A stretch of DNA of 49,502 nucleotides from Blastococcus sp. (lineage in GTDB: Bacteria > Actinomycetota > Actinomycetes > Mycobacteriales > Geodermatophilaceae). The notes under the pieces are model-generated. The model was not told where the DNA came from, did no database searches, and worked only from the letters and a program-made list of their open reading frames with translations. Positions 15,956 through 24,647 of this stretch are shown here, piece after piece (within the stretch, counting starts at the first letter, position 1; each line of letters opens with the position of its first letter). Made by a program: the position numbers and the translations under genes. The stretch is taken from contig JAOPWJ010000234.1 in assembly GCA_025965715.1 (NCBI GenBank), forward strand, positions 1 through 49,502, in the 5' to 3' direction.

Positions 15956-17377
15956 TCAGTGCAGGGACCGGCGGGCGAGGTCGCGCTGCTCGGCCTGGGC
16001 GTCACGCCCGCCGGGCCCGGTGTTGGCTCCCGAATCGGGCAGGTCCTCGCCGTGGTCGTCCAGCATGGTGGCCTCGTCGAACGGGCGTTCCCCCGAGAGC
16101 GCGCCGTCCAGCTGCGCGCGGTCGAGATGGTTCGTCCAGGTGGCGACCAGGACCGTGGCGATGGCGTTGCCGGCGAAGTTGGTGACGGCGCGAGCCTCGG
16201 ACATGAAGCGGTCGATGCCGACGATCAGGCCCACGCCGTCGAGCAGTTCCGGTCGGTGAGCGGACAAGCCGCCGGCGAGGGTGGCCAGTCCGGCGCCGCT
16301 CACGCCCGCGGCTCCCTTCGAGGCAACGATCATGAAGACCAGCAGGCTGACCTGCTCGCCGAAGGACAGCGGGTTCCCCAGCGCCTCGGCGATGAACAGC
16401 GAGGCCATCGTCAGGTAGATGGCCGTGCCGTCGAGGTTGAAGGAGTAGCCGGTCGGCACCACGATCCCGGCGACGGACTTGCTGACGCCGGCGTGCTCCA
16501 TCTTGGCGATCAGCCGGGGAAGCGCCGTCTCCGAGGACGACGTCGAGACGATGAGCAGGAACTCCCGCCCCAGGTACTTCAGCAATCTGAGGACATTGAC
16601 CCCGGTGACCACTTTGAGGATCGCGCCGAGGATGCCGAACACGAAGATCGCGCATGTCAGGTAGAACGCCAGCATGATCACGGCGAGGCTCTTCAGCGCG
16701 TCGATCCCCGTCTCGCCCACCACCGCGGCGATCGCACCGAACGCACCGATCGGTGCCAGCCACATGACCATGGCCAGGATGCGGAAGACCAGTTTCTGCA
16801 GATGCCCGATGCCGCGGAGCAGCGGCTCGCCCGCCCGGCCCAGCGACTGGATGGCGAAGCCCACGAGCAGCGCGACCAGCAGCGCCTGCAGCACCGAACC
16901 CGCCGTGAGCGCGGACAGCAACGTGGTCGGGATCAGGCCGACGAGGAAGTCGACGGTGCCGCCGCTCTCCTCGGCCGTGCCGGCGAGGTCCGCGCCCTGG
17001 CCGCGGAGTTCATCGGAGAGCTCGAGGCCGCTGCCGGGGTGGACGATGTTGCCGACGACGAGGCCGATGGCCAGCGCGACCGTCGACATGAGAAGGAAGT
17101 AGCCCAACGCGAGGCCGCCGATCCGGCCGACGCTGGCCGCCTCCCGCAGCGCGCCGATGCCGAGCACGATCGTGCAGAAGATCACAGGGCTGATGAGCAT
17201 CCGGATCAGAGCCACGAAGGCGGTTCCGAGCCACTTCAGGCCGACGGCGAAGTCCGGGAACACGAATCCGACGACGATCCCGAGGATCACGGCCACGATG
17301 ACCGAGATGTAGAGCCAGTGGGTGCGGTCCCGCCGCGCCGGTACCGACGCGTCCGTCGATGCGGTGTCCGATGCCAT
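15956..17377 (-). CDS. Dicarboxylate/amino acid:cation symporter (DctA/GltP family)
   Basis: A 473-residue inner membrane carrier with eight predicted membrane helices and two re-entrant loops, taking up C4-dicarboxylates or acidic amino acids with protons or sodium. The serine-rich re-entrant loop STSSSETALPRLI and the motif SFNLDGTAIYLTM are hallmark substrate and cation sites of the DAACS family. GAAGVSGAG is the second re-entrant loop. Near the end the conserved MSEARAVTNFAGN motif holds the Asn used in cation binding. DctA and GltP are about 430 residues; here the extra length is a charged C-terminal tail. The ATG has AAAGGAG upstream. Whether the cargo is succinate, malate or glutamate cannot be said. 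Divergent from the alcohol dehydrogenase gene. Confidence 0.9.
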   Translation of the reverse strand: MASDTASTDASVPARRDRTHWLYISVIVAVILGIVVGFVFPDFAVGLKWLGTAFVALIRMLISPVIFCTIVLGIGALREAASVGRIGGLALGYFLLMSTVALAIGLVVGNIVHPGSGLELSDELRGQGADLAGTAEESGGTVDFLVGLIPTTLLSALTAGSVLQALLVALLVGFAIQSLGRAGEPLLRGIGHLQKLVFRILAMVMWLAPIGAFGAIAAVVGETGIDALKSLAVIMLAFYLTCAIFVFGILGAILKVVTGVNVLRLLKYLGREFLLIVSTSSSETALPRLIAKMEHAGVSKSVAGIVVPTGYSFNLDGTAIYLTMASLFIAEALGNPLSFGEQVSLLVFMIVASKGAAGVSGAGLATLAGGLSAHRPELLDGVGLIVGIDRFMSEARAVTNFAGNAIATVLVATWTNHLDRAQLDGALSGERPFDEATMLDDHGEDLPDSGANTGPGGRDAQAEQRDLARRSLH

Positions 17378-17489
17378 GACTGCTCCTTTGCGTCAGGTCG
17401 GGGTGGGGTGGGGTGCGGCTCGACGTCGGATCCGGACGGGCGCGTGCAGCGTGCCGTTCGGGCCCGGCCGCGGGGCCTGCCTCCGTCAA

Positions 17490-17506
17490 CGGTGGGTGCC
17501 CCACCG
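17490..17506. promoter_or_regulatory. Palindrome in the dctA-like/alcohol dehydrogenase divergent promoter region
   Basis: CGGTGGG (17490-17496) and CCCACCG (17500-17506) form a perfect seven-base inverted repeat with a three-base spacer in the 277-base divergent region. It may be an operator for either gene. Otherwise the region holds only a GGGGT-rich run at 17400-17420 and no clear promoter boxes. Confidence 0.3.
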
Positions 17507-17654
17507 CGGGGGCGCAACCGGGGGCGCGCTCGGTTCGGCTGGCCGACGGCGGGCGGCTGGCGCAGATTGAGGGAAGGCATGCCGCCCTCAGCCGCGGGGC
17601 GGCGCAGGTCCTGCCGCGGTGGACGCCGCGCGTAGCCGGTTGGCGAGGAGTTCC

Positions 17655-18803
17655 ATGCGAGCCATGGTCTATCGAGGCCCGTACAAGATCCGGGTCGAGG
17701 AGAAGGACATCCCGGCGATCGAGCACCCCAACGACGCGATCATCCGAGTGACGCTCGCCGCCATCTGCGGTTCGGACCTGCACCTGTACCACGGGCTCAT
17801 GCCGGACACCCGCATCGGGCACACCTTCGGGCACGAGTTCATCGGCGTCGTCCACGAGGTGGGGTCCTCCGTCCAGAACTTGTCGGTCGGCGACCGGGTG
17901 ATGGTGCCGTTCAACATCTTCTGCGGCTCCTGCTGGTACTGCGCCCGAGGCCTGTACTCCAACTGCCACAACGTCAACGCCAACGCGACAGCTGTGGGCG
18001 GCATCTACGGCTACTCCCACACCACCGGCGGCTACGACGGTGGCCAGTCGCAGTTCGTCCGGGTGCCCTTCGCCGACGTCGGACCGGTGCCGAGACCCGA
18101 CTGGATGCACGACGAGGACGCCGTGCTGCTCACCGACGCCGCCGCGACCGGCTACTTCGGCGCCCAGCTCGGCGACATCGCCGAGGGTGACACGGTGGTC
18201 GTCCTCGGCGCGGGGCCGGTCGGCCTGATCGCTGCCCAGTCGTCCTGGCTGATGGGCGCGGGCCGGGTGATCGTCATCGACCAGCTGGAGGAACGGCTGG
18301 CCAAGGCGCGCAGCATGGCCTACGCCGAGACCTTCAACTTCACCGAGTACGACGACATCGTCGTCGAGATGAAGAAGCAGACCGATTACCTCGGCGCGGA
18401 CGTCGTCATCGAGGCCGTGGGGGCCGAGGCCGACGGCAGCTTCCTGCAGCACGTCACCGGGACCAAGCTCAAGCTCCAGGGCGGATCGCCGATCGCGCTG
18501 AACTGGGCCATCGACTCCGTGCGCAAGGGCGGAACGATCGGGGTCGTGGGCGCTTACGGGCCGGTGCCGAACGCGGTGAAGTTCGGCGACGCCCTGAACA
18601 AGGGGCTGACCTTGAACATGAACCAGACCCCGGTGAAGCGCCAGTGGCCCCGCATGTTCGAGCACGTGCGCAACGGCCACCTCACCCCACGGGAGATGGT
18701 GACCCACCGGTTCGAGCTGGAGGACATCGCCGAGGCCTACCACGTGTTCTCCGCCAAGCTCGACGGCTGCATCAAGCCGCTCGTCCTGCCGAGCGCGGCC
18801 TGA
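17655..18803 (+). CDS. Zinc-dependent alcohol dehydrogenase (glutathione-independent formaldehyde dehydrogenase-like)
   Basis: A 382-residue medium-chain dehydrogenase. Catalytic zinc ligands are Cys38 (CGSDLH) and His60-Glu61 (GHEF). The structural zinc is held by Cys90, Cys93, Cys96 and Cys104 (CGSCWYCARGLYSNC). The NAD-binding motif GAGPVG lies in the second half, followed by an acidic residue (VIVIDQ) that favours NAD over NADP. The insertion after residue 110 and the overall length resemble the class that includes formaldehyde dismutase and glutathione-independent formaldehyde dehydrogenase; the substrate is uncertain. The ATG at 17655 follows GAGGAG closely; an ATG three codons later is the alternative. 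The next gene starts 13 bases after the stop, so the two form an operon. Confidence 0.87.
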   Translation: MRAMVYRGPYKIRVEEKDIPAIEHPNDAIIRVTLAAICGSDLHLYHGLMPDTRIGHTFGHEFIGVVHEVGSSVQNLSVGDRVMVPFNIFCGSCWYCARGLYSNCHNVNANATAVGGIYGYSHTTGGYDGGQSQFVRVPFADVGPVPRPDWMHDEDAVLLTDAAATGYFGAQLGDIAEGDTVVVLGAGPVGLIAAQSSWLMGAGRVIVIDQLEERLAKARSMAYAETFNFTEYDDIVVEMKKQTDYLGADVVIEAVGAEADGSFLQHVTGTKLKLQGGSPIALNWAIDSVRKGGTIGVVGAYGPVPNAVKFGDALNKGLTLNMNQTPVKRQWPRMFEHVRNGHLTPREMVTHRFELEDIAEAYHVFSAKLDGCIKPLVLPSAA

Positions 18804-18816
18804 GGGAGGGACCGAC

Positions 18817-19428
18817 GTGACCGAGCACCGCGACACCGCTGCCGACGTCCCGAGCGCCTACGTCCGGGACAAGCGCACCGCCCCTCCCACCCGCGAGGAA
18901 CTGCGGGCCCGGATCCCCGGCTGGGGGGTCGACCTGGACCCGGCCGACCGGCCCTCCAACCGCAGGCTGAACTACGCCCCGGACACCACCGGGGCGCACT
19001 GGTACTTCCCCGAGCGGCAGCCGGAGAAGTGGCCGCGCGAGCACTCGATCGAGCACGCCTTCGTCACTCCGGTCTTCGGCACCGCCCAGCCACCGAAGGG
19101 CCTGTCCGGAGCCATCCGGAAGTTCTCCTACGCGACGTACAGCGAGGGACGCCTCGGCCACTGGCTGCTGCTGATGCTCGGCGACCGCGTGGACGCCGTG
19201 GAGGAGCACCTGAAGTCCCTGCTGACCCTTCGTCCGGACAACCCGATCACCCAGACCGGGGTGCGCGGAGAGTTCACCCACGGCGGCCTGAGGTCCCGTT
19301 TCGGCAGCAAGCGCACCGACTGGAGGCACCAACTGCTCGATCCGGTGATCGTGGCCGGGCCCTGGGTCGCCTCGGCCGGGCTGACGTTCAGGCTGGCACG
19401 GAAGGGGCTCCGGGCCCTACGGCGCTGA
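18817..19428 (+). CDS. Hypothetical protein, operon partner of the alcohol dehydrogenase
   Basis: A 203-residue soluble protein that I do not recognise. It begins with a charged, proline-rich stretch, has several tryptophans (PGWGVDLDPADRP, AHWYFPERQPEKW), a central part rich in Gly and Leu (GHWLLLMLGD), and ends in a basic tail (RLARKGLRALRR) preceded by a mildly hydrophobic segment at about 180-195 that might touch the membrane. There are no cysteines and no metal motif. GTG start with GAGGGAGG upstream. It follows the alcohol dehydrogenase by 13 bases and precedes cydA by 33, so it is probably part of the same transcript as one or both. Real coding is supported by spacing, ribosome site and composition; function is unknown. 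Confidence 0.75.
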   Translation: MTEHRDTAADVPSAYVRDKRTAPPTREELRARIPGWGVDLDPADRPSNRRLNYAPDTTGAHWYFPERQPEKWPREHSIEHAFVTPVFGTAQPPKGLSGAIRKFSYATYSEGRLGHWLLLMLGDRVDAVEEHLKSLLTLRPDNPITQTGVRGEFTHGGLRSRFGSKRTDWRHQLLDPVIVAGPWVASAGLTFRLARKGLRALRR

Positions 19429-19461
19429 CGGGCCGTTCGGGCCCGGGGGAGCGAGGTACGC

Positions 19462-20847
19462 GTGGACGCCTGGGACGTGGTCGCCGACGCGGCGGAGAAC
19501 CTGTATCCGGCGCGCATGCAGATGGCCCTGTCGCTGGGCTGGCACATCATCTTCAGCTGCTTCGGGATCGCCTTCCCACTCCTGACCGTCTTCACCGAAT
19601 GGCGGGGGCACCGCCGCGGCGACGCCGTCCTCACGGGCCTGGCGCACACGTGGGCGAAGGCGATGGGCGTGCTCTTCGCCGCCGGGGCCGTCTCCGGAAC
19701 GCTGCTGTCCTTCGAGATGGGCATCCTGTGGCCGGGCCTCATGGACCGGTTCGGCGAGATCTACGGCTTCCCGTTCGTGCTCGAGGGGTTCGCCTTCTTC
19801 ATCGAAGCCATCTTCGTCGGGATCTACCTGTTCGGGTGGAACCGGCTGTCCCCCCGGGCGCACATGCTCAGCGCCCTGCCCATGATCGCCTCCGGGATGG
19901 CCGGGGCCTTCTTCGTCGTCACGGCCAACGCCTGGATGAACAACCCCACGGGATTCCGGCTCGACGGGGACGGCCGGGTGATCGACGCCCGGCCGTGGGC
20001 GGCGATGTTCGGCCCCTCCACGTGGCCGCAGGTGGTGCACATGCTGCTGGGCGCCTACATGGTCGCCGGCTTCACCATCGCGTCGGTCTACGCGGTCGGG
20101 ATGCTGCGCGGCCGCCGGGACCGGCGGCACCACCTGGGGCTGCTGATCCCGCTCACACTGGCCGCCGCGGTGACGCCGGTGCAGATCGTCGTCGGGGACT
20201 GGATCGCCAACACCGTGGCCGAGAACCAGCCCGCGAAGCTCGCCGCCATGGAGGGGCTGTACCGGACGACGGCGGGGGCGCCGCTGACGGTGGGCGGCCT
20301 CTACTACGACGAGGGGCTGCACTACGGGCTGGAGATCCCGAAGGCGCTGTCGCTGCTGATCCACCACGACCCCAACGGTGTGGTCCAGGGCCTGGAGGAG
20401 TTCCCGGCCGACGAGCGCCCGCCGGTCAACGTCGTCCACCTGGCATTCGACACGATGGTCGGACTCGGCAGCGCGCTGCTGCTGCTCGCCGTGGTCCTCG
20501 GCTTCACCTGGTGGCGTCGCCGCCGGATCCCCCGAACGCCGTGGTTCCTGCGCGCCGTCGCCGTGTCGGGGGTGGCGGCGGTCCTCGCGCTGGAGGCGGG
20601 CTGGGTCACGACCGAGGTGGGCCGCCAGCCGTGGATCGTCTACGGGATCATGCGGACCGCCGAGGCGGTCAGCCCGGCGCCCGGGCTCTTCCTCGGCTTC
20701 TACGCCGTGGTGGTGATCTACCTGCTGCTCACCGCGCTCACCGTCTTCGTGCTGCGGCGGATGGCCCGCAGCGGCGACACCCCGGCGCCGCAGGAGGTGG
20801 ACGCCGAACCGCCCGACCGCAGCCCCGGCGAGGTGGCGCTGCGATGA
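19462..20847 (+). CDS. cydA: Cytochrome bd-type quinol oxidase subunit I
   Basis: A 461-residue membrane protein with nine predicted helices that oxidises quinol (menaquinol in actinobacteria) and reduces oxygen to water without pumping protons. His28 in SLGWHIIF corresponds to the distal haem ligand. The acidic residues in LLSFEMG and LEGFAFFIEAIF correspond to those of the haem b595/d pocket and proton path. A histidine in QVVHMLLGAYMVAG is the haem b558 ligand, and the Met of FDTMVGLGS its partner. The Q-loop is short (GLEEFPADERPPV), as in cyanide-insensitive-type oxidases, not the long E. coli form. The GTG start has GGGGGAG upstream. cydB overlaps its stop by ATGA. Typically used at low oxygen or under stress. 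Confidence 0.95.
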   Translation: MDAWDVVADAAENLYPARMQMALSLGWHIIFSCFGIAFPLLTVFTEWRGHRRGDAVLTGLAHTWAKAMGVLFAAGAVSGTLLSFEMGILWPGLMDRFGEIYGFPFVLEGFAFFIEAIFVGIYLFGWNRLSPRAHMLSALPMIASGMAGAFFVVTANAWMNNPTGFRLDGDGRVIDARPWAAMFGPSTWPQVVHMLLGAYMVAGFTIASVYAVGMLRGRRDRRHHLGLLIPLTLAAAVTPVQIVVGDWIANTVAENQPAKLAAMEGLYRTTAGAPLTVGGLYYDEGLHYGLEIPKALSLLIHHDPNGVVQGLEEFPADERPPVNVVHLAFDTMVGLGSALLLLAVVLGFTWWRRRRIPRTPWFLRAVAVSGVAAVLALEAGWVTTEVGRQPWIVYGIMRTAEAVSPAPGLFLGFYAVVVIYLLLTALTVFVLRRMARSGDTPAPQEVDAEPPDRSPGEVALR

Positions 20848-21887
20848 GCCTGGCGGAGGTCGTCCTCAGCATCATGTTCGTCGGCCTCATCGCCTACGGC
20901 CTCTTCGGCGGGGCCGACTTCGGCGCCGGCATCTGGGACCTGCTGGCCGGGGGCACCCGCCACGGTGCGCGTCAGCGGGACCTCATCGAGCGCTCCATCG
21001 CGCCGGTCTGGGAGGCCAACCACGTCTGGCTGATCTTCGTGCTCGTCGTCCTGTGGACGGCGTTCTCGGGCGCGTTCGCCGCTGTGGTCAGCACCCTCTA
21101 CATCCCGCTGACCCTCGCCGCGTTCGGGATGATCGCCCGTGGGGCGGCGTTCGCCTTTCGCAAGAGCATCAGCACGCTGGCCATGCGGCGCTTCCTCGGC
21201 GCCGGCTTCGCCCTGTCGTCGCTGGTCACGCCCTACTTCCTCGGCGCGGTGGTGGGCGGGGTCGCCTCGGGGCGGGTGCCGCCCGGCGTCGCGGCGGGCG
21301 ACGTCGTCACCAGCTGGGTCAATCCGACGTCCGTCCTCGGGGGCGTGCTGGCGGTGCTCGTCTGCGCCTACCTGGCGGCAGTCTTCCTGTGCGCCGACGC
21401 CCGGCGCGACGGGGCGACCGACCTGGCCGAGGAGTTCCGGGCCCGTGCGCTCGGCACCGCAGCGGTGACCGGGGCCGTGGGCATCGCCGGACTGTTCGTC
21501 CTGCGCGCCGATGCACCGCTGCTCTTCGACGGCCTCACCGGGCGGGCGGCGCCGGCGGTGGTGGTCTCCGTCGTCGCGGGGACAGCCGCCATCGTCTACC
21601 TCGCCACCCGGCGGTACGCGCACGCCCGCGTCGCGTCTGCCCTCGCCGTCACCGCGATCCTGGTCGGCTGGGCGCTCGCGCAGTACCCCTACATCCTGGT
21701 CGGAGAGGTCACCATCGAGGAGGCCGCGCGGGGACGGGCGACGCTCGTCGCGATGCTCGTGACCCTCGTCGCCGGGGCGGTGATCCTCCTCCCGGCGCTG
21801 GCCTACCTCTACCTGCTGTTCCAGCGCTCGCCCGAGCCGGGGTCGGGCGCCGTCAGCTCCGACGGCGTCCGGTCGGGCGGCATATGA
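20844..21887 (+). CDS. cydB: Cytochrome bd-type quinol oxidase subunit II
   Basis: A 347-residue integral membrane subunit with about nine helices, partner of CydA. The family signatures YGLFGGADFGAGIWDLL near the N-terminus and PVWEANHVWLIF at about 53-64 are both present; GALAQYP-like text (WALAQYPYILV) near the C-terminus is also typical. The ATG overlaps the cydA stop (ATGA), so synthesis is coupled. The frame is open far upstream through cydA on the same strand, but only this start follows the family. The assembly exporter genes cydDC do not follow here, so they must lie elsewhere if present. Function: stabilises the haem-bearing subunit in the cytoplasmic membrane. Confidence 0.94.
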   Translation: MSLAEVVLSIMFVGLIAYGLFGGADFGAGIWDLLAGGTRHGARQRDLIERSIAPVWEANHVWLIFVLVVLWTAFSGAFAAVVSTLYIPLTLAAFGMIARGAAFAFRKSISTLAMRRFLGAGFALSSLVTPYFLGAVVGGVASGRVPPGVAAGDVVTSWVNPTSVLGGVLAVLVCAYLAAVFLCADARRDGATDLAEEFRARALGTAAVTGAVGIAGLFVLRADAPLLFDGLTGRAAPAVVVSVVAGTAAIVYLATRRYAHARVASALAVTAILVGWALAQYPYILVGEVTIEEAARGRATLVAMLVTLVAGAVILLPALAYLYLLFQRSPEPGSGAVSSDGVRSGGI

Positions 21888-23162
21888 GTGCGCACGGCCC
21901 GCGCTGGGCACAGGCCTGCGGTGACCTCCCCATCCCAGGCCAGCTCCGCGCAGACCCGGCGCCAGCCACCGGTGCCCACGCGCACGATCCTCGCGACCAT
22001 CGGTCTGCTGCTGGCGACGGCGCTGTTGCTCTACATGCTCGTGCACGTCCTCCAGGTGGTGACCTGGCTGGTCATCGGCGCCTTCTTCGCCGTCGCGCTC
22101 GCCCCGGTGGTGGGTTGGGTCGAGCGGAAGGTGTTCGGCGGCCGCCGGCGGTCGCTGGCCACGCTGCTGGTCTTCGTGGTCGCGTTCCTCGTCTTCGCCG
22201 GTATCGTCACCGCCTTCGCCGTCCCCCTCGCCCAGGAGGGCACGAAGGTCGCGGGCCAGCTACCGACCCTGATCGCCGACGCCCGCGCGGGCCGCGGACC
22301 CGTCGGTGATCTGCTGGAGCGCACTCACGCCCTGCAGTGGGTGCAGGACAACCAGGACCGGATCGGGTCGTTCGCCAGCGGCCTGACCAGCCCGGCGGCC
22401 GGCGTCCTCGGCGGCATCGCGACGGGCGTGGCGGGGTTCTTCACCGTCCTGGTGCTGGCCTACCTGATGGTGCTGGAAGGCCCGAAGCTGGTCGACGGCA
22501 CCACCAACCTGTTCGAGCCGGCCATGGGCGCGCGGATCCGCCGGGTCGCCACCGACTGCGCGCGCTCGGTCACGGGCTACCTGTCGGGCAACCTGTTGAT
22601 CAGCGTCATCTGCGGCTCCCTGACCTACGTCGTCCTCAAGGTCTCGGGGGTGCCGTTCGCCGGGCTGATCGCGCTCTTCGTGGGCCTGGCCGACCTCATT
22701 CCGCTGGTCGGCGCCACGATCGGCGGCGTGGTGGCCGTCCTGGCCGGCTTCATCAACTCCGTGCCCGCGGGGATCGCCGTCCTGGTCTTCTTCGTCGTCT
22801 ACCAGCAGCTGGAGAACCACCTGCTGCAGCCGCTGGTCTTCGCCCGCACCGTGAAGGTCAACCCGCTGACGGTGATCGTGGCCATCCTGGTCGGGGTCGA
22901 GCTGGCCGGCATCCTGGGTGCCCTGCTGGCGATCCCGGTGGCCAGCATCATCCAGGTGATCCTGCGCGACGTCTGGGATCACCGGCGCGGCCGGCCGAAG
23001 GACGAGCCGACGGTCGGTGAGGAGCGGCAGGTGGCACTGCCCGCGGACGAGCGGGACGACGCACCGGCCCGACCAGCGCCCGCGGTGGGCACGCCCGCGG
23101 TGGGCACGACCGGTGCAGGCACCACGGGCGTGGGCGGTGCGGGGACGTCGGCGCGGGACTGA
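21888..23162 (+). CDS. AI-2E family (PerM/TqsA) permease
   Basis: A 424-residue membrane protein of the AI-2E transporter family, with about eight helices: two near the N-terminus, a soluble stretch (about 95-165), and the conserved C-terminal bundle containing VGLADLIPLVGATIGGV and the segment QQLENHLLQPLVFA, both diagnostic. The family includes exporters of autoinducer-2 and sodium/proton antiporter-like or unknown permeases, so the cargo is not known. The last 60 residues are a low-complexity tail with imperfect repeats (PAVGTPAVGTTGAG), reflected in a tandem 15-base DNA repeat at about 23085-23110. The start is uncertain: GTG 21888, just after the cydB stop, or GTG 21921; neither has a strong ribosome site. 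Probably co-transcribed with cydAB. Confidence 0.82.
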   Translation: MRTARAGHRPAVTSPSQASSAQTRRQPPVPTRTILATIGLLLATALLLYMLVHVLQVVTWLVIGAFFAVALAPVVGWVERKVFGGRRRSLATLLVFVVAFLVFAGIVTAFAVPLAQEGTKVAGQLPTLIADARAGRGPVGDLLERTHALQWVQDNQDRIGSFASGLTSPAAGVLGGIATGVAGFFTVLVLAYLMVLEGPKLVDGTTNLFEPAMGARIRRVATDCARSVTGYLSGNLLISVICGSLTYVVLKVSGVPFAGLIALFVGLADLIPLVGATIGGVVAVLAGFINSVPAGIAVLVFFVVYQQLENHLLQPLVFARTVKVNPLTVIVAILVGVELAGILGALLAIPVASIIQVILRDVWDHRRGRPKDEPTVGEERQVALPADERDDAPARPAPAVGTPAVGTTGAGTTGVGGAGTSARD

Positions 23163-23209
23163 GGCTGCTCAGGCGCCGGCGGCTCGGCGGTGGAGGTGGT
23201 GGTGCCCTC

Positions 23210-23225
23210 GGTGGTGGACACCACC
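23210..23225. terminator. Hairpin after the AI-2E family gene
   Basis: GGTGGT (23210-23215) pairs with ACCACC (23220-23225) around a four-base loop, 48 bases after the AI-2E family stop codon and in the 187-base gap before the LtrA gene. There is no T-run. A terminator is plausible but weakly supported. Confidence 0.3.
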
Positions 23226-23349
23226 CGGCGCCCCCGGTGCGGGAGCAGCGGAGAGACCGATCCTGCGAGGGGCGTGAGCGCCCACGACCCGGGTAGGGGC
23301 CGACGGCCGCCGGACGGGGCGGCGGTCGAGCACCGGCGTGGGGGGCAGT

Positions 23350-24552
23350 GTGTCGGACGGGACGTTCAGCCGGCTGCTGAGGTCGTTGCGGGGCGCCGTG
23401 CGCCCGCCGGAGCTGACCACCGGTGACGATCGCTCCGCCTCGCGGCTGGAGCTCTTCTTCGACCTCGCGTTCGTGCTGGTCGTGGCCCAGCTGGCCACCG
23501 TCCTGCGGAACGACGTCAGCGTCCACGGCGGGCTGGTCTTCGCCGGGATGTTCGCGACGGTGTGGTGGTCGTGGGTCAGCTCCACGCTGTACGCCAACCG
23601 GTTCGACCACGACGATCTGGTGTACCGGCTCTACAAGCTGGCCAGCATGGCTGCCGTCATCGGGCTGGCCGCCTCGGCGACCGCGGCGACCGGGGAGCGG
23701 TTCGCGGCGTTCGTCGGCTGCCAACTGGTGCTGCGCGGAACGTTGCTGCTGCAGTACCACCGGGCCTACCGGCACCTCCCCGCAGCGCGCCCGGTGGCGC
23801 GGCTGTACATGGCCGGCGCCGGTGCCGGCGCGCTGCTGTGGGGCGCCTCGCTGCTGGCGCCGCGGCCGGCCGCCTTCGCACTGTGGGCGGCCGCGGTCCT
23901 CACCGAGGCGCTCGTGCCCCTGCTGGCGACACGGGGCTCGGCCGACGTCCCGCTGCACGAGGAGCACCTGCCCGAGCGGTTCGCCCTCTTCGTGATCCTC
24001 GTCCTGGGCGAGTCGGTGGCGGGGGTGGCGAACGGGCTGCGCGACGCCGGCTGGACCTCCTCGGCGATCCCGGTGGCGGTGCTGTGCTTCGTTCTCGCGG
24101 CCGCCTTGTGGTGGAGCTACTTCGACCTGGCCGGCGCCCGCGCCAAGCGGCTGCTCAGCGAGGCCGGCGTGGACCGGAGCGACCACTCCCACGACGTGTA
24201 CGTGTTCGGGCAGCTGCCCCTCACGCTGGGGCTGGCGCTGATCGGGGCGGGGATCGAGCTGGCGGTGGTGGAGAGCGGGCAGGGCGAGGTGCCTGGGGGC
24301 ACCCGCCTCCTGCTCGCGGGCGGGGTGGCCCTGTATCTCGTGTCGGTGACCGTCATCGACACCGGAATGGCGGGCCGGGCGCGTACCGGCTGGTGGTGGC
24401 CGCTCACCGCGGCCGTGGTCGCGTTGCTCGACGCCGCACTCGAACTGCCGGCCGTGGTCGTGGTGGGCGCCCTGGCGGTGCTGTTCGTCGCCGTGGTGGT
24501 GGCCGGGTTCGTCGAGCGGTCGTCGGGCCGACTGGCCGTCGACCCGGTCTGA
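23350..24552 (+). CDS. Low temperature requirement protein A (LtrA) family membrane protein
   Basis: A 400-residue polytopic membrane protein with about ten to twelve helices. The LtrA signature is clear: SASRLELFFDLAFVLVV at the first helix and, in the middle, HLPERFALFVILVLGESV, where conserved Glu and Arg/His residues face each other. The biochemical role of LtrA is unknown; the family name comes from a Listeria mutant with poor growth in the cold. I place the start at GTG 23350, preceded by a GGGGGG run; GTG 23338 in the same frame is possible but lacks a ribosome site. It ends 28 bases before the direct-repeat box upstream of the M4 protease gene, so the two are probably separate units. 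Confidence 0.85.
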   Translation: MSDGTFSRLLRSLRGAVRPPELTTGDDRSASRLELFFDLAFVLVVAQLATVLRNDVSVHGGLVFAGMFATVWWSWVSSTLYANRFDHDDLVYRLYKLASMAAVIGLAASATAATGERFAAFVGCQLVLRGTLLLQYHRAYRHLPAARPVARLYMAGAGAGALLWGASLLAPRPAAFALWAAAVLTEALVPLLATRGSADVPLHEEHLPERFALFVILVLGESVAGVANGLRDAGWTSSAIPVAVLCFVLAAALWWSYFDLAGARAKRLLSEAGVDRSDHSHDVYVFGQLPLTLGLALIGAGIELAVVESGQGEVPGGTRLLLAGGVALYLVSVTVIDTGMAGRARTGWWWPLTAAVVALLDAALELPAVVVVGALAVLFVAVVVAGFVERSSGRLAVDPV

Positions 24553-24579
24553 GCGGTCCCGGGCACCTGCGACGCCGCG

Positions 24580-24597
24580 GTGACGCCCCGGTGACGG
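24580..24597 (+). promoter_or_regulatory. Direct-repeat box GTGAC-N6-GTGAC upstream of the M4 protease gene
   Basis: The box reads GTGACGCCCCGGTGACGG: two GTGAC words with an 11-base period, ending 50 bases before the ATG of the M4 protease gene. An 18-base box identical at 16 positions sits at exactly the same distance from the peptidoglycan-binding gene at 26340. Direct repeats with an 11-base period are the usual target shape of OmpR/PhoB-type response regulators (for example MtrA, PhoP or GlnR); which regulator acts here is unknown. Confidence 0.5.
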
Positions 24598-24647
24598 TGG
24601 AGGCGCGAGCATCGGAGGGCTTTCCGCCGTCCGGACCGAGGGGTGTC

